A stretch of 55,367 nucleotides of DNA from NCBI GenBank assembly GCA_003282945.1, contig QBYG01000009.1, positions 1-55,367 on the forward strand. Reading direction: 5' to 3'. This document shows positions 34,815 through 43,812 of this stretch, one piece after another; the first letter of the stretch is position 1, and each line of letters begins with the position of its first letter. Both the position numbers and the translations under genes were made by a program. A model generated the notes under the pieces. The model was not told the DNA's origin, did not search any database, and was given only the letters and a program-made list of their open reading frames with translations. Source of the stretch: Pelagibacteraceae bacterium AG-325-E23. Lineage in GTDB: Bacteria > Pseudomonadota > Alphaproteobacteria > Pelagibacterales > Pelagibacteraceae.

Positions 34815-35771
34815 TTATTTTCTTATCTGTAACGTCTTTAATCTTGGATTAAGCATAAGTGTCATTAGGTCTGCCAATAAATTTATACTAACATATATAG
34901 ATGCAAGAATTATTGCTAATGCTTGAACTGTAGGTAAGTCTCTATTTGAAATAGACTCTATAACCAATCTTCCAAGACCAGGATAATTAAATACTACCTC
35001 AGTTACAACAACACCACCTAAAAGCCATGCAATTGTTAGAGCCACAACATTTATAGCTGGTAACAATGCATTTGGTAAAACATGTTTAAAAACCATTTTC
35101 CAATACGGGACACCTTTTAAAATTGCCATTTGAACATATTCACTTGCCATAACTTGAATGACACTTGATCTCACCATTCGTGCCATGTGAGCCGTCATAA
35201 TCATTGCAATAGCGATTACTGGTAAAATAATATTTGGTAATAGTTCTAAGAATGAAACATCAGTTGGAACAATTACAATTCCTGGCAACCACTCTAACCA
35301 TATTGCGATTATTAAGATTAATAAAGTAGCACTAATAAACTCTGGAATAGTCATAGCAAATATAGTTACTGTTGAAATTGCTACGTCAGGCAATTTATCT
35401 CTCCAAAGGGCAGTTACTATTCCAAGTATTAGAGCGATTGGTATACCAATGAAAATAGCAGCTGATGCTAGAACTAATGAATTTTTAATACGTGGCCCTA
35501 GAACCTCTTTAATTGGCATTTCTCCACTCAATGAATAACCAAAGTCTCCTTGAATAGCATTTACTGCCCAGGATACATATCTCTCATATGCAGGAACATT
35601 CAAACCTAATCTTCTATAACAAGCTTCTAATTGCTCTCCAAATGCTTGTCTTTCAAGATACGTTGTACATGCATCACCAGGTAAAATTTCTGTTCCAACA
35701 AAAGTGATTAATGATACGATAAATAAAGTTATTAAACCTAATAGAATTCTCTTTATAATTAAAAAAAGCAT
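34815..35771 (-). CDS. Peptide-type ABC transporter permease (DppB-like)
   Basis: 318 residues. The N-terminal helix LIIKRILLGLITLFIVSLITF, the segment GDFGYSLSGEMPIKEVL and the EAA-type loop VQMAILKGVPYWKMVFKHVL are typical of DppB/OppB. It pairs with the DppC-like permease. A two-cysteine periplasmic loop (GDACTTYLERQAF...EACYRRLG) is noteworthy but unexplained. It is preceded by an 82-bp gap that carries a perfect 13-bp hairpin after the binding-protein gene. Confidence 0.9.
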   Translation of the reverse strand: MLFLIIKRILLGLITLFIVSLITFVGTEILPGDACTTYLERQAFGEQLEACYRRLGLNVPAYERYVSWAVNAIQGDFGYSLSGEMPIKEVLGPRIKNSLVLASAAIFIGIPIALILGIVTALWRDKLPDVAISTVTIFAMTIPEFISATLLILIIAIWLEWLPGIVIVPTDVSFLELLPNIILPVIAIAMIMTAHMARMVRSSVIQVMASEYVQMAILKGVPYWKMVFKHVLPNALLPAINVVALTIAWLLGGVVVTEVVFNYPGLGRLVIESISNRDLPTVQALAIILASIYVSINLLADLMTLMLNPRLKTLQIRK

Positions 35772-35814
35772 AAGAATACTTAAATTTTAAATTATTTATT
35801 TAGAAATGGAAGAG

Positions 35815-35846
35815 GTTTTACAGGCCTACTTAAAGGCCTGTAAAAC
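35815..35846 (-). terminator. Perfect 13-bp hairpin between binding protein and permease genes
   Basis: GTTTTACAGGCCT (35815-35827) and AGGCCTGTAAAAC (35834-35846) are perfectly complementary with a 6-nt loop. On the minus strand it lies just after the binding-protein stop (7 bp). The U-rich part is inside the stem, and no U tract follows, so it may stabilise the 3' end of the binding-protein message or cause partial termination. Confidence 0.6.
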
Positions 35847-35853
35847 AAAATTA

Positions 35854-37341
35854 TTATTGAACGCTAACTGTGTGCCATCTTATTGAAAAATACTCAACTT
35901 CGTCGAGGTTTTTCACTTTAGAAGATGTGACAACCAGTCTAGATACGTGGTACGGAATCATAGTTCCAGATTCTTCCCATAGTGTTTTCTGTGCATTGAT
36001 GTATGCTTTTTTTCTTTTGTTAAAATTTAACTCTCCTCTAGCTTCAGCTAAATTCTTGTCAAAAGAAGCACTTTTATAGAAAGACTCGTTCCATTTTGCT
36101 TCACTATGATAAGCTTCATGCAAAATACTGTCAGCAGGTCTTTCATTCCAACGTGTCATTGCTACTGCCTTTTTCATCCAAGTTTCATTCCAATAACTTT
36201 TTGAAGGTGTCATTTGGATATCTGCTCTTATGTTAGCTTTAGCGAATTGTTGTTGCAAAACCTCAGCAATAGTTGGCCATGTTGGTTCTTTTGTCGAAAC
36301 GTGAATTGTCATATCAATACCATCAGGATAGCCAGCTTCTTTAAGAAGTTTTTTTGCAGTTGCTGGTTGAGGTGGACAATTCTTCTCCATTCTGTATTGG
36401 TCAGAAGGTGCAACAGGAGTATCACATGATACTGTTGCTGCTCCAGCCATAACTAAATCAACTAACTCTTGTCTATCTACAGCTATTCTCACAGCTTTTC
36501 TTACTCTAGGATCATCAAATGGTGCAACGTCGGTTCTCATTACCATACCTCTCCAGTTTCCAGTAGGTATAACTGAAACGTTAAACTTTGAATTACCATC
36601 AAATATTTTTTTCTGATTGAATGGAACATATCTATTCATATCAATTTGACCTGTAAGTAGAGCTTGAATTCTAGCTTGACCATCTGGGATAGCTATTACA
36701 TGCACTTCAGCAAGTTTAGGTGCTCCTTCCCAATAATCTGGGTTTGCCTTAAGAATTGTTGTTCCCTCTGCATCAAATTTTTCTACTATAAAAGGTCCAG
36801 TTCCAATACCTGTTTTTCCAATAGTATCTCCTGATCCATTAGGTATCATTCTTAGTCTATAATCAGTTAGTAAAAGCGGAAAATCTGCAAAAGATGTGTT
36901 CAACTTCATTTTAACTGTGTGTGAGTCTACAATCTCAATATCTGTTACCGCACTCATGCTTTTCTTTGCAGGCGAACCAATTTCAGGATCTTTAACTCTC
37001 ATTAAAGAATATTTTACATCCTCTGCATCAAAATCAGATCCATCATGGAATTTAACACCTTTTCTTAAGTTAAAAGTCCATTCTGTTGCATCTGCATTTC
37101 CTGACCAGTCTGTTGCTAGCTCAGGCGATGTAACCCCTTTAAGATCTTTTCTAACAAGACGGTTCTGTGTCATTATTACTACCTGAAACAGTCGTCCCTT
37201 AGTAATTGCGTCTAAATTTGTATCTTTTCCAAAACCAACATCATGAGATAATTTAAAAACTCCACTTGATGCATTAGCAAAAGAAAACGTTACAAATAGT
37301 GATACCAATGAAACTGATATCAATTTAAAAATGTTTTTCAT
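35854..37341 (-). CDS. Periplasmic substrate-binding protein, peptide/opine/nickel family (SBP_bac_5)
   Basis: 495 residues with a Sec signal peptide (MKNIFKLISVSLVSLFVTFS, cut near ANASS). TEWTFNLRKGVKFHDGSDFDAEDVKYSLMRVKD in part (FNLRKGVKFHDGSDF) is the family hallmark, with GTGPFIVEKFD and NPDYWEGAPKL following. These proteins capture di/oligopeptides, opines, sugars or metal-chelates; the ligand is not assignable from sequence. It is first in the transporter operon, with a GAGG ribosome site, and diverges from the GcvT-fold gene cluster across a 115-bp AT-rich gap. Confidence 0.9.
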   Translation of the reverse strand: MKNIFKLISVSLVSLFVTFSFANASSGVFKLSHDVGFGKDTNLDAITKGRLFQVVIMTQNRLVRKDLKGVTSPELATDWSGNADATEWTFNLRKGVKFHDGSDFDAEDVKYSLMRVKDPEIGSPAKKSMSAVTDIEIVDSHTVKMKLNTSFADFPLLLTDYRLRMIPNGSGDTIGKTGIGTGPFIVEKFDAEGTTILKANPDYWEGAPKLAEVHVIAIPDGQARIQALLTGQIDMNRYVPFNQKKIFDGNSKFNVSVIPTGNWRGMVMRTDVAPFDDPRVRKAVRIAVDRQELVDLVMAGAATVSCDTPVAPSDQYRMEKNCPPQPATAKKLLKEAGYPDGIDMTIHVSTKEPTWPTIAEVLQQQFAKANIRADIQMTPSKSYWNETWMKKAVAMTRWNERPADSILHEAYHSEAKWNESFYKSASFDKNLAEARGELNFNKRKKAYINAQKTLWEESGTMIPYHVSRLVVTSSKVKNLDEVEYFSIRWHTVSVQ

Positions 37342-37456
37342 AATTTCCTCTCTTTAAAAAAGTAAAAGGTAACAATTAGCAACTTATATAGCAACAGTGA
37401 AAATGGTTCTTTTTTATTTGTTTTATTGATGTATTTTGATTATTTAAAAAAAAGTA

Positions 37457-38686
37457 ATGAAAGATTTAATCAATAAATACAGGTTTACAGTTAAGCCTAT
37501 TAGCCTTGAAAAATCTAACTCTGTGGAGCTTGCAAGGTCAATTCAAGTTCATCCACTAACTTATCAAGAGCTTCCATATGACCCTGAATATTCTAATTAT
37601 GCTGGAAGATTAACACTTGAGAAATTATCAAATGTTAGTTCTGAGGAAATGTATTGGAAAGGAAGGCAAGAAATAATATTTAGACATACTGGTGAACATC
37701 CATTTGAAATATCTGGTCCAGATGCATTAAAATTATTACAAAAAATATTTCCAAGAGATGTATCAAAAATATCAAAAGGAAGATGTTCTTACCAGTTTGC
37801 TTGTTATCACGATGGGGGAATGATTACAGACGGAGTTTTGTTAAAAATTGACGAAGATAAATATTGGTTTGCTCAAGCAGATGGAGATCTTTTTTCTTGG
37901 TATAAAGCTCACTCAAAAAATATGGATGTTGAAATAAAAGATCCTAACGTATGGGTAAGTCAAATACAGGGTCCTTTATCAATGAAACTGTTAGAAAATA
38001 TAGCAGATGGATTTTCTGAAAATGACTGGAAATATTTTGATTGGAAAGAATTACAAATCTTAGGTCAAAAAGTAATTGTAAGCCGAAGTGGTTTTACAAA
38101 TGAGTTAGGTTGGGAAATTTATTTTCGACCTGAAAATGAAACTGAAAAAATAGGAGATTACATTCTTGAGGAAGGAAAAAAATTAGGTATGATTTTAGTT
38201 GCCACTCCAGGTTTTAGATGTAGAAGAATTGAGGCAGGTCTACTATCTGCAGGACAAGATTTTACAAAAAAAACAAATCCATTTTCGGTTGGTCTTGGGC
38301 GTTTTATAAATTTTGATAAAGAGGATTTTATTGGAAAAGAAGCTCTGATGAAATCAGATAAAAAATGTAAAACATGGGGGATTAGAGTTGCAGAGGGAAC
38401 TGCTATTAAAGGTGAAGATATTAAAATAAATAAAAAAAATATTGGTAAAATAACTTCTAGTACTTGGTCGCCATATCAAATTTGTGGAGTTGGCATTGTG
38501 CACCTCGATAATAATGAAAATGGACCAGGCGATGTTGTCGATGTTAAATGCACTGATGGAAAAGTACATAAAGGAGAAATCTGTAAATTGCCAATGTATG
38601 ACTCAAAAGGAGAAATAGTTAGAGGTCTAAATAGAAATATTCCTAAAGTGCCTAATCCTTGGGCTGGTATTAAAACCACGAATTAA
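37457..38686 (+). CDS. GcvT-fold folate-dependent methyltransferase/demethylase
   Basis: 409 residues, first of a seven-gene row. Features of the GcvT/DmdA/dimethylglycine-dehydrogenase fold are HPFEISGPDALKLLQKIFPRD, YHDGGMITDGVLLKID, VWVSQIQGPLSMKLL, VSRSGFTNELGWEIYF and GFRCRRIEAGLLSAGQDF. A ~65-residue N-terminal lead (QVHPLTYQELPYDPEYSNYAGR) is unlike glycine cleavage T protein. It probably moves a methyl or methylene group from an unknown donor to tetrahydrofolate. True GcvT is unlikely because no gcvH/gcvP is near. It is divergent from the peptide-type transporter genes. No ribosome site is visible. Confidence 0.7.
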   Translation: MKDLINKYRFTVKPISLEKSNSVELARSIQVHPLTYQELPYDPEYSNYAGRLTLEKLSNVSSEEMYWKGRQEIIFRHTGEHPFEISGPDALKLLQKIFPRDVSKISKGRCSYQFACYHDGGMITDGVLLKIDEDKYWFAQADGDLFSWYKAHSKNMDVEIKDPNVWVSQIQGPLSMKLLENIADGFSENDWKYFDWKELQILGQKVIVSRSGFTNELGWEIYFRPENETEKIGDYILEEGKKLGMILVATPGFRCRRIEAGLLSAGQDFTKKTNPFSVGLGRFINFDKEDFIGKEALMKSDKKCKTWGIRVAEGTAIKGEDIKINKKNIGKITSSTWSPYQICGVGIVHLDNNENGPGDVVDVKCTDGKVHKGEICKLPMYDSKGEIVRGLNRNIPKVPNPWAGIKTTN

Positions 38687-38698
38687 AAAATTTATTTA

Positions 38699-39391
38699 GT
38701 GAAGGCTAAAAAACAAATAATAGCAGTTGGAGGTGGTGGATTCACTCATAATGAAGATAGCGATTTAGATCAGTTTTTTTTAGATCAAATAAGTAAAGAA
38801 AAATGCTCTATAGGATTTTTACCAACCGCTAGTAATGATGATTCCAGAAAAACCGAGCTATTCTACAAAAGATTTAAAAATACTAACTTTAAAGTTTCTC
38901 ATTTCAATCTTGTTTCCAAAATTAAGGGTTTTGAAAACTGGATTTCAAATTTAGATGCTATTTATGTTAGTGGAGGAAATACTAAATTCATGCTCGATTT
39001 ATGGAGAAAAAATAATTTATTTGAAATTTTTAAAGAAATTTATAGCTCAGGAATAATTCTTTCTGGTGTAAGTGCTGGGGCTGCATGTTGGTTTGATTAT
39101 TTTCTGACAGACTCAGATGGGCCTGGCTTCAAACCATTACGTGGCATAGGGCTTATATCTGGAAGTTTTACTCCACATTATTCAGATGCAAAAAGAGCAG
39201 ATAAATACAGAGAAAATATAAAAAATAAAACTTTACCTAGTGGTGTAGCTGTAGATGATGGAGTTGCAGTACTTTTTATTGACGGAAAACCAACTGAGGT
39301 TTATTCTTCCAGAGAAAGTCATAATGCTTATTTTGTTGATCAAAATAAACAACTTAATTTAAAAGAATATATTAAAATTAATAATGAGTGA
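38699..39391 (+). CDS. Peptidase E (S51) family protein
   Basis: 230 residues from a GTG at 38699 (no nearby ATG). The S51 nucleophile elbow is ILSGVSAGAACWF, preceded by AIYVSGGNTKFMLDLW, with a likely catalytic His in SFTPHYSD. Family members cleave Asp-X dipeptides or process cyanophycin. Such a hydrolase within a C1/hydroxyacid cluster is unexpected; it may cleave an amide or peptide-linked form of the pathway substrate (inference). The gene overlaps the next by 8 bp. Confidence 0.82.
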   Translation: MKAKKQIIAVGGGGFTHNEDSDLDQFFLDQISKEKCSIGFLPTASNDDSRKTELFYKRFKNTNFKVSHFNLVSKIKGFENWISNLDAIYVSGGNTKFMLDLWRKNNLFEIFKEIYSSGIILSGVSAGAACWFDYFLTDSDGPGFKPLRGIGLISGSFTPHYSDAKRADKYRENIKNKTLPSGVAVDDGVAVLFIDGKPTEVYSSRESHNAYFVDQNKQLNLKEYIKINNE

Positions 39392-40547
39392 TAATATTTT
39401 ACCAAGTCAAAAAATTTTTAGCATTAAAGATGCAAGGGAACTGTCACGAAAACGTCTGCCTAAATTAGTTTTTGATTTTATTGATGGTGCATCAGGAGAT
39501 GAAAAATTAGCAGAAATAAATAGCAGAGCTTTAGATCAAATTAGACTTGAACCTAAAGTTTTAAGAAATGTTGAAAAAAGATCTCTTAAAAAAAAAGTAT
39601 TAGGTTATGAATTTGATTTTCCATTTGGTTTTGCTCCAATGGGAATGACTAATTTATCATGGCCTGGAGCAGATTCTATGTTAGCAGCTGAAAGTGCGAG
39701 AAACAATATACCTACTTGTGTTTCTATGGCTTCTACAACAACTTTAGAAAAAATGTATGAACTTTCTGAAGGTCACTCATGGATGCAGCTGTACATATTT
39801 CAGGACGAAAATTTTGTTATGGAACTTTTAGATAGAGCTAAGAATACAGGATACGAAGTTGCAATATTAACTGTGGATGTCCCAGTACTATCCAGACGAA
39901 CTAGAGATGATAAAAATGGTTTCTCCTACCCCTTCAAGATTGGTCCAAAACAATTTTTTGATTTTGCAACTCATCCTACTTGGTCTTTATCGACTTTATT
40001 AAGTGGCATTCCTAAACCAATGAATTATGTAACATCTAAAAGTGGAGATGGTATTTTTAAAAGAAAAGAAAGTAGAGGTTCTACTGATTGGGATACGCTT
40101 AAGAGAGTAAGAGATAAATGGAAAGGTAAACTTATAATTAAAGGAGTAATGTCTCCTGACGATGCAACACAAATTAAGGAGGCTGGTGCTGATGCAATAC
40201 AAGTTTCAAATCATGGAGGCAGACAATTAGATAGCGCTACAGCAGCAATAAATATGCTTCCACTAATCAGAAAATCAGTAGGAAACGATTTTCCTTTAAT
40301 CTTTGATAGTGGAATAAGAAGTGGAAGTGATATCGTGAGAGCTCTTGCATTTGGCGCAGATTATGCAATGATTGGAAGGCCCGTAATGTATGCAATGGGT
40401 GCTGATGGAAGAAAAGGATTAAGGAGAATTGTGGAAATAATCAAAGAAGAAGCCAGCACGACACTCGGGTTAGTGGGATTAAACGATATTAATGATGTAA
40501 CTTCTAATATAGTAATAGATAGTTCTATAAATAAGGTAAATTACTAA
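39384..40547 (+). CDS. FMN-dependent 2-hydroxyacid dehydrogenase/oxidase (LldD/glycolate oxidase family)
   Basis: 387 residues. LVFDFIDGASGDEKLAE, FPFGFAPMGMTNLSWPGAD, WMQLYIFQDENF, LTVDVPVLSRRTRD, VSNHGGRQLDSATAAI (active His/Arg) and LIFDSGIRSGSDIVRALAFGADYAMIGRP are the standard motifs. It oxidises an L-2-hydroxyacid to a 2-oxoacid with FMN. Lactate, glycolate or mandelate-like substrates are possible. The ThDP enzyme following directly could use the oxoacid product. It starts within the peptidase E gene and ends one base before the next ATG. Confidence 0.88.
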   Translation: MSDNILPSQKIFSIKDARELSRKRLPKLVFDFIDGASGDEKLAEINSRALDQIRLEPKVLRNVEKRSLKKKVLGYEFDFPFGFAPMGMTNLSWPGADSMLAAESARNNIPTCVSMASTTTLEKMYELSEGHSWMQLYIFQDENFVMELLDRAKNTGYEVAILTVDVPVLSRRTRDDKNGFSYPFKIGPKQFFDFATHPTWSLSTLLSGIPKPMNYVTSKSGDGIFKRKESRGSTDWDTLKRVRDKWKGKLIIKGVMSPDDATQIKEAGADAIQVSNHGGRQLDSATAAINMLPLIRKSVGNDFPLIFDSGIRSGSDIVRALAFGADYAMIGRPVMYAMGADGRKGLRRIVEIIKEEASTTLGLVGLNDINDVTSNIVIDSSINKVNY

Positions 40548-42290
40548 ATGAGCGAAAACAAAATTAGAGGTGGGGCTTTACTTGCAAGGGCTCTAAAAGA
40601 CAAAGGAATTAGTAAAGTTTTTACTCTTTCAGGGGGTTTTTGTAATCCAGCAATTGAAGGTTTTGCTGAATGCCAAATTGAAGTAATAAACACTCCTCAT
40701 GAGCAGATTGCAGGTCATTTAGCAGACGGCAATACAAGAATTACTCGTAAACCATCAGTATGTTTAGTTGGACCCGAAGGATTTACAAATGCGGTCCCTT
40801 CAATGATGGAAGCTTGGGGTGAGAGAAGTCCAATTATTTACGTTACAGGGTCTAGCAGTCTTAAAAGACAAGGCTCAGGTGGTTTTAAAGAAATTGACGA
40901 TGTTTCAATTGCAGCCCCCTTAACCAAATATAGTGCAAGCATTACTGATGGAGCTAGAATAAGAGAATTTGTAGACAAAGCATATCATATTGCAACTAAC
41001 GGATATCCAGGTGCTGTACATCTTAGTCTTCCTGTTGATATTATGTTTTCATCTTTTGCAGAGGAAGTTGGTTTAGAAGAAAGACCATATTCTCAAAAAG
41101 CAAAACCTATAGCCAAAGCGTGGCCAGATCCAAATTCACTCTCTAAAGTCTTAGAACTTGCTTGTAATTCAAAAAAACCAGTTATTATTGGTGGACACGG
41201 TGTTTGGTGGTCACATTCAGAAAAAAATCTTGAGGCAGCGGGTAATAATTTAAATATACCAATTTTTAATGTCCCATATCATCAAAAATTATTAGGAGAA
41301 GAAGCTAACGCTTATATGGGCTTGGCTGATATACATCAATACCCTCCTTCAGAATTTGCATTACAAAATTCAGATCTAGTTCTTGTAGTTGGAGCACGAT
41401 TAGATAATCAACTAAATTTCGGAAATCCACCTTTTATACCAGAAACAACTAAATTAGTTTGTGTGAATGGTTCACATGAAGAATTAGAACTTAATAGAGC
41501 TGCAGATTTTAGTTTACTAAGTGATCCTGGTGTTTTTTTAGATACATTATCCAACTTAAAAAAAAATAATAAATGGTCTTTAAATACAAATTGGTTTGAA
41601 GAGAATAAAAAAAAGAAGAAAGAATGGGTAGATAAATCATTAAAAGATTTAGAAATTGAAGCTGAAGCATCTAAAAAAAATGGAGGAAAAATTCACCCTC
41701 TACAACTTTCATTGGATGTTCAAGATGCAATGAGTGAAAATGATTGGCTTGTTATCGACGGAGGAAATACTCATTTTTGGTCTGAAATTGCAATTAACAT
41801 CGCAGGTGCCAAAGGGAAAAAATTAAAAGGTATATTGCATCCAGGAACTTTTAGCATGTTAGGTGTTGGGGTTTCATTTGCTCTATCTGCAAAAAATCAT
41901 AATCCGGACTCAAATGTAGTTCTAATTAGTGGTGATGGTGCATTTTTATCTGGGGGAATGTCTATTGAAAGTGTATTTTATGAGAAAAAACCTATTACTG
42001 TTGTAATTGATAATAACGGAGGTCTTGCCTCAATTGGTCAGCAACAAGAAAGATTATTTAAAAGTGGAAAAAGCGTGGGAACTAATTTTCGTGATATACC
42101 ATTTCACAAGATATTTGAGGGTTTTGGAGGACATGGAGAATTAGTTAATAAAAGAGAAGAATTAGGTCCTGCACTTAAAAGAGCTATGGAAAGTGGAAAA
42201 CCCGCATGTGTAAATGTTAAAGCAAAACCTGTATTAAGCCCAATAGTCTCTGCAGTTGCAAGTAAAAGAGAGAAATCATCAATAGAATAA
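40548..42290 (+). CDS. Thiamin-diphosphate enzyme of the acetolactate synthase / 2-hydroxyacyl-CoA lyase family
   Basis: 580 residues in three domains. The PYR domain has the catalytic Glu in NTPHEQIAGHLADGNTR, and VCLVGPEGFTNAVPSMMEAW. The central domain has VIIGGHGVWW. The PP domain has ISGDGAFLSGGMSIESVFY then VVIDNNGG, the GDG...NN ThDP-binding motif. It makes or breaks a C-C bond next to a carbonyl: candidates are oxoacid decarboxylase, 2-hydroxyacyl-CoA lyase, sulfoacetaldehyde acetyltransferase or acetolactate-type synthase. It is not the biosynthetic IlvB: no ilvN follows. Its position after a 2-hydroxyacid dehydrogenase points to catabolism. Confidence 0.8.
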   Translation: MSENKIRGGALLARALKDKGISKVFTLSGGFCNPAIEGFAECQIEVINTPHEQIAGHLADGNTRITRKPSVCLVGPEGFTNAVPSMMEAWGERSPIIYVTGSSSLKRQGSGGFKEIDDVSIAAPLTKYSASITDGARIREFVDKAYHIATNGYPGAVHLSLPVDIMFSSFAEEVGLEERPYSQKAKPIAKAWPDPNSLSKVLELACNSKKPVIIGGHGVWWSHSEKNLEAAGNNLNIPIFNVPYHQKLLGEEANAYMGLADIHQYPPSEFALQNSDLVLVVGARLDNQLNFGNPPFIPETTKLVCVNGSHEELELNRAADFSLLSDPGVFLDTLSNLKKNNKWSLNTNWFEENKKKKKEWVDKSLKDLEIEAEASKKNGGKIHPLQLSLDVQDAMSENDWLVIDGGNTHFWSEIAINIAGAKGKKLKGILHPGTFSMLGVGVSFALSAKNHNPDSNVVLISGDGAFLSGGMSIESVFYEKKPITVVIDNNGGLASIGQQQERLFKSGKSVGTNFRDIPFHKIFEGFGGHGELVNKREELGPALKRAMESGKPACVNVKAKPVLSPIVSAVASKREKSSIE

Positions 42291-42292
42291 TT

Positions 42293-42628
42293 GTGGCAAC
42301 TTTCTCTTCTCACTTATTAGATGCAACAAATGGCTCGCACGCTGCAAATGTTGAAGTAATTATTTATCAAATTAATGAAAATGGAGAAAAGAAAATTTTC
42401 TGCGAAACTAAATCTGATGAAGGTGGAAGAATACTGCAAGAATTTGAATTAAGTAAAGACGACTGCAAGTGTGAGTATGAAATGGTTTGTAAAACTGGAA
42501 ATTATTTTTCAGAAAAAAAAATAGTTTCTGAAATTAACATTAAATTTAAGATGGAAGATCAAAATAAAAAATATCATATTCCAATTATAATTTCTAAAAA
42601 TAGCTACACAGTTTGGTGGTCTAAATAA
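42293..42628 (+). CDS. Transthyretin-like / 5-hydroxyisourate hydrolase-like protein
   Basis: 111 residues from a GTG start two bases after the ThDP gene. It follows the HIU hydrolase plan: N-terminal SSHLLDATNGSHAANVEV with the conserved His, SDEGGRIL with the conserved Arg, and KYHIPIIIS with the second His. The C-terminus ends SYTVWWSK instead of the catalytic-signature tetrapeptide YRGS found in true hydrolases. No other urate-pathway gene is present. It may hydrolyse a different cyclic or lactone intermediate, or have lost enzyme activity as vertebrate transthyretin did. Confidence 0.75.
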   Translation: MATFSSHLLDATNGSHAANVEVIIYQINENGEKKIFCETKSDEGGRILQEFELSKDDCKCEYEMVCKTGNYFSEKKIVSEINIKFKMEDQNKKYHIPIIISKNSYTVWWSK

Positions 42629-42629
42629 A

Positions 42630-43796
42630 ATGAGTAAAGAAAATTTAATTCCACAAAAAAATATAAAATTAAATATGTCTAGGCGTATAAGACGAACTCC
42701 ATTTACTAATAAAGTAGAGGAATGTGGAGTATCTGATTTTACTGTTGTCAATCACATGCTACTACCTAAAGGTTTTAAAAATACTGTAGAAGAAGACTAC
42801 TGGCATTTAAGAGAGCAGGTTCAAGTATGGGATGTGTCTTGTCAAAGACAAGTACAAATCACAGGCCCAGATGCTGAAAAACTTGTACAAAAAATGACAC
42901 CCCGATCCATAAAAAAAATGGAAACAGGTAAATGTTTTTATATTCCAATAATTGACGAAACAGCTGGTATGATTAACGATCCAGTTTTATTAAAACTAGA
43001 TGACGATATGTTTTGGATTTCTATTGCAGATTCAGATATTTTACTTTGGGCAAAAGGTATTGCTTTAGGATCAAAGTTAAATGTGGAAATTATCGAACCA
43101 GATGTTTATCCACTGGCTATTCAGGGTCCCAAATCTGAAGATCTTCTAATTTCAATATTTGGGGAGGATATAAAGAAGTTAAAATTTTTTAATTTTAAAG
43201 TTTTTGATTTTTTAGGAACTAAACAAATTATTGCCAGATCAGGATATAGTAAACAAGACGGTTTTGAAATATATTTTAAGGGATTTGAAACTCATTTTAA
43301 TGAGATAGAACTCGGAGAAAAACTTTGGGACACTGTTTGGGAGAATGGACAAAAATTTAATATTTCCCCAGGATGTCCAAATTTAATTGATAGAATTGAG
43401 GCAGGGTTAATGTCTTACGGAAATGATTTTACAAAAGAAAATAATCCTTTGGAGTGCAATCTTGAAAAATACTGCAAACAAGAAGATGATCACGATTTTA
43501 TAGGTAAAGAAGCTTTAAGAAAGATCCAATATGATGGAATAGCTCAGAAAATGAGAGGAATTTTGTTTGATGGAGATCCATGTAAGCCAACCGGTGTGCC
43601 TCTACCAGTATATTCAAAGGATAATGTAAAAATTGGCCAAATTGCTTCCGGAATATATTCTCCAAGATTTAAAAAAAATATTGGTCTTTCTATGATTTTA
43701 AAAGATTACTGGGAAATTGGAAATGAGGTTTTTGTAAATACTTTCAATGGAAAAAATAGAAAAGGCATTATAACTTCTTTACCATTTCCAGATTAA
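42630..43796 (+). CDS. dmdA: DmdA-like demethylase (dimethylsulfoniopropionate demethylase family)
   Basis: 388 residues. SRRIRRTPFTNKVEECGVSD, FTVVNHMLLPKGFKN, VQVWDVSCQRQVQITGPDAE, GMINDPVLLKL, FWISIADSDILLW, EPDVYPLAIQGPKSEDLL and CPNLIDRIEAGLMSYGNDF follow the DmdA pattern closely. DmdA transfers a methyl group from DMSP to tetrahydrofolate, giving methylmercaptopropionate. Whether this is true DmdA or a relative using another methylated compound is open, since no dmdB/C/D is adjacent. It sits two bases after the transthyretin-like gene, so it acts with the cluster. It is the third GcvT-fold protein in the window. Confidence 0.68.
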   Translation: MSKENLIPQKNIKLNMSRRIRRTPFTNKVEECGVSDFTVVNHMLLPKGFKNTVEEDYWHLREQVQVWDVSCQRQVQITGPDAEKLVQKMTPRSIKKMETGKCFYIPIIDETAGMINDPVLLKLDDDMFWISIADSDILLWAKGIALGSKLNVEIIEPDVYPLAIQGPKSEDLLISIFGEDIKKLKFFNFKVFDFLGTKQIIARSGYSKQDGFEIYFKGFETHFNEIELGEKLWDTVWENGQKFNISPGCPNLIDRIEAGLMSYGNDFTKENNPLECNLEKYCKQEDDHDFIGKEALRKIQYDGIAQKMRGILFDGDPCKPTGVPLPVYSKDNVKIGQIASGIYSPRFKKNIGLSMILKDYWEIGNEVFVNTFNGKNRKGIITSLPFPD

Positions 43797-43812
43797 CCTT
43801 ATATTTATAATT

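Noticed and set aside
37342-37456. Divergent promoter region between the binding-protein gene and the GcvT-fold gene
   Set aside because: TATATA-like blocks occur, but no -35 at proper spacing or dyad stood out from the AT background, so no site is listed.
42293-42628. Standard purine (urate) catabolism gene
   Set aside because: The YRGS terminus is absent and no other urate-degradation gene is present, so the routine label is not supported.
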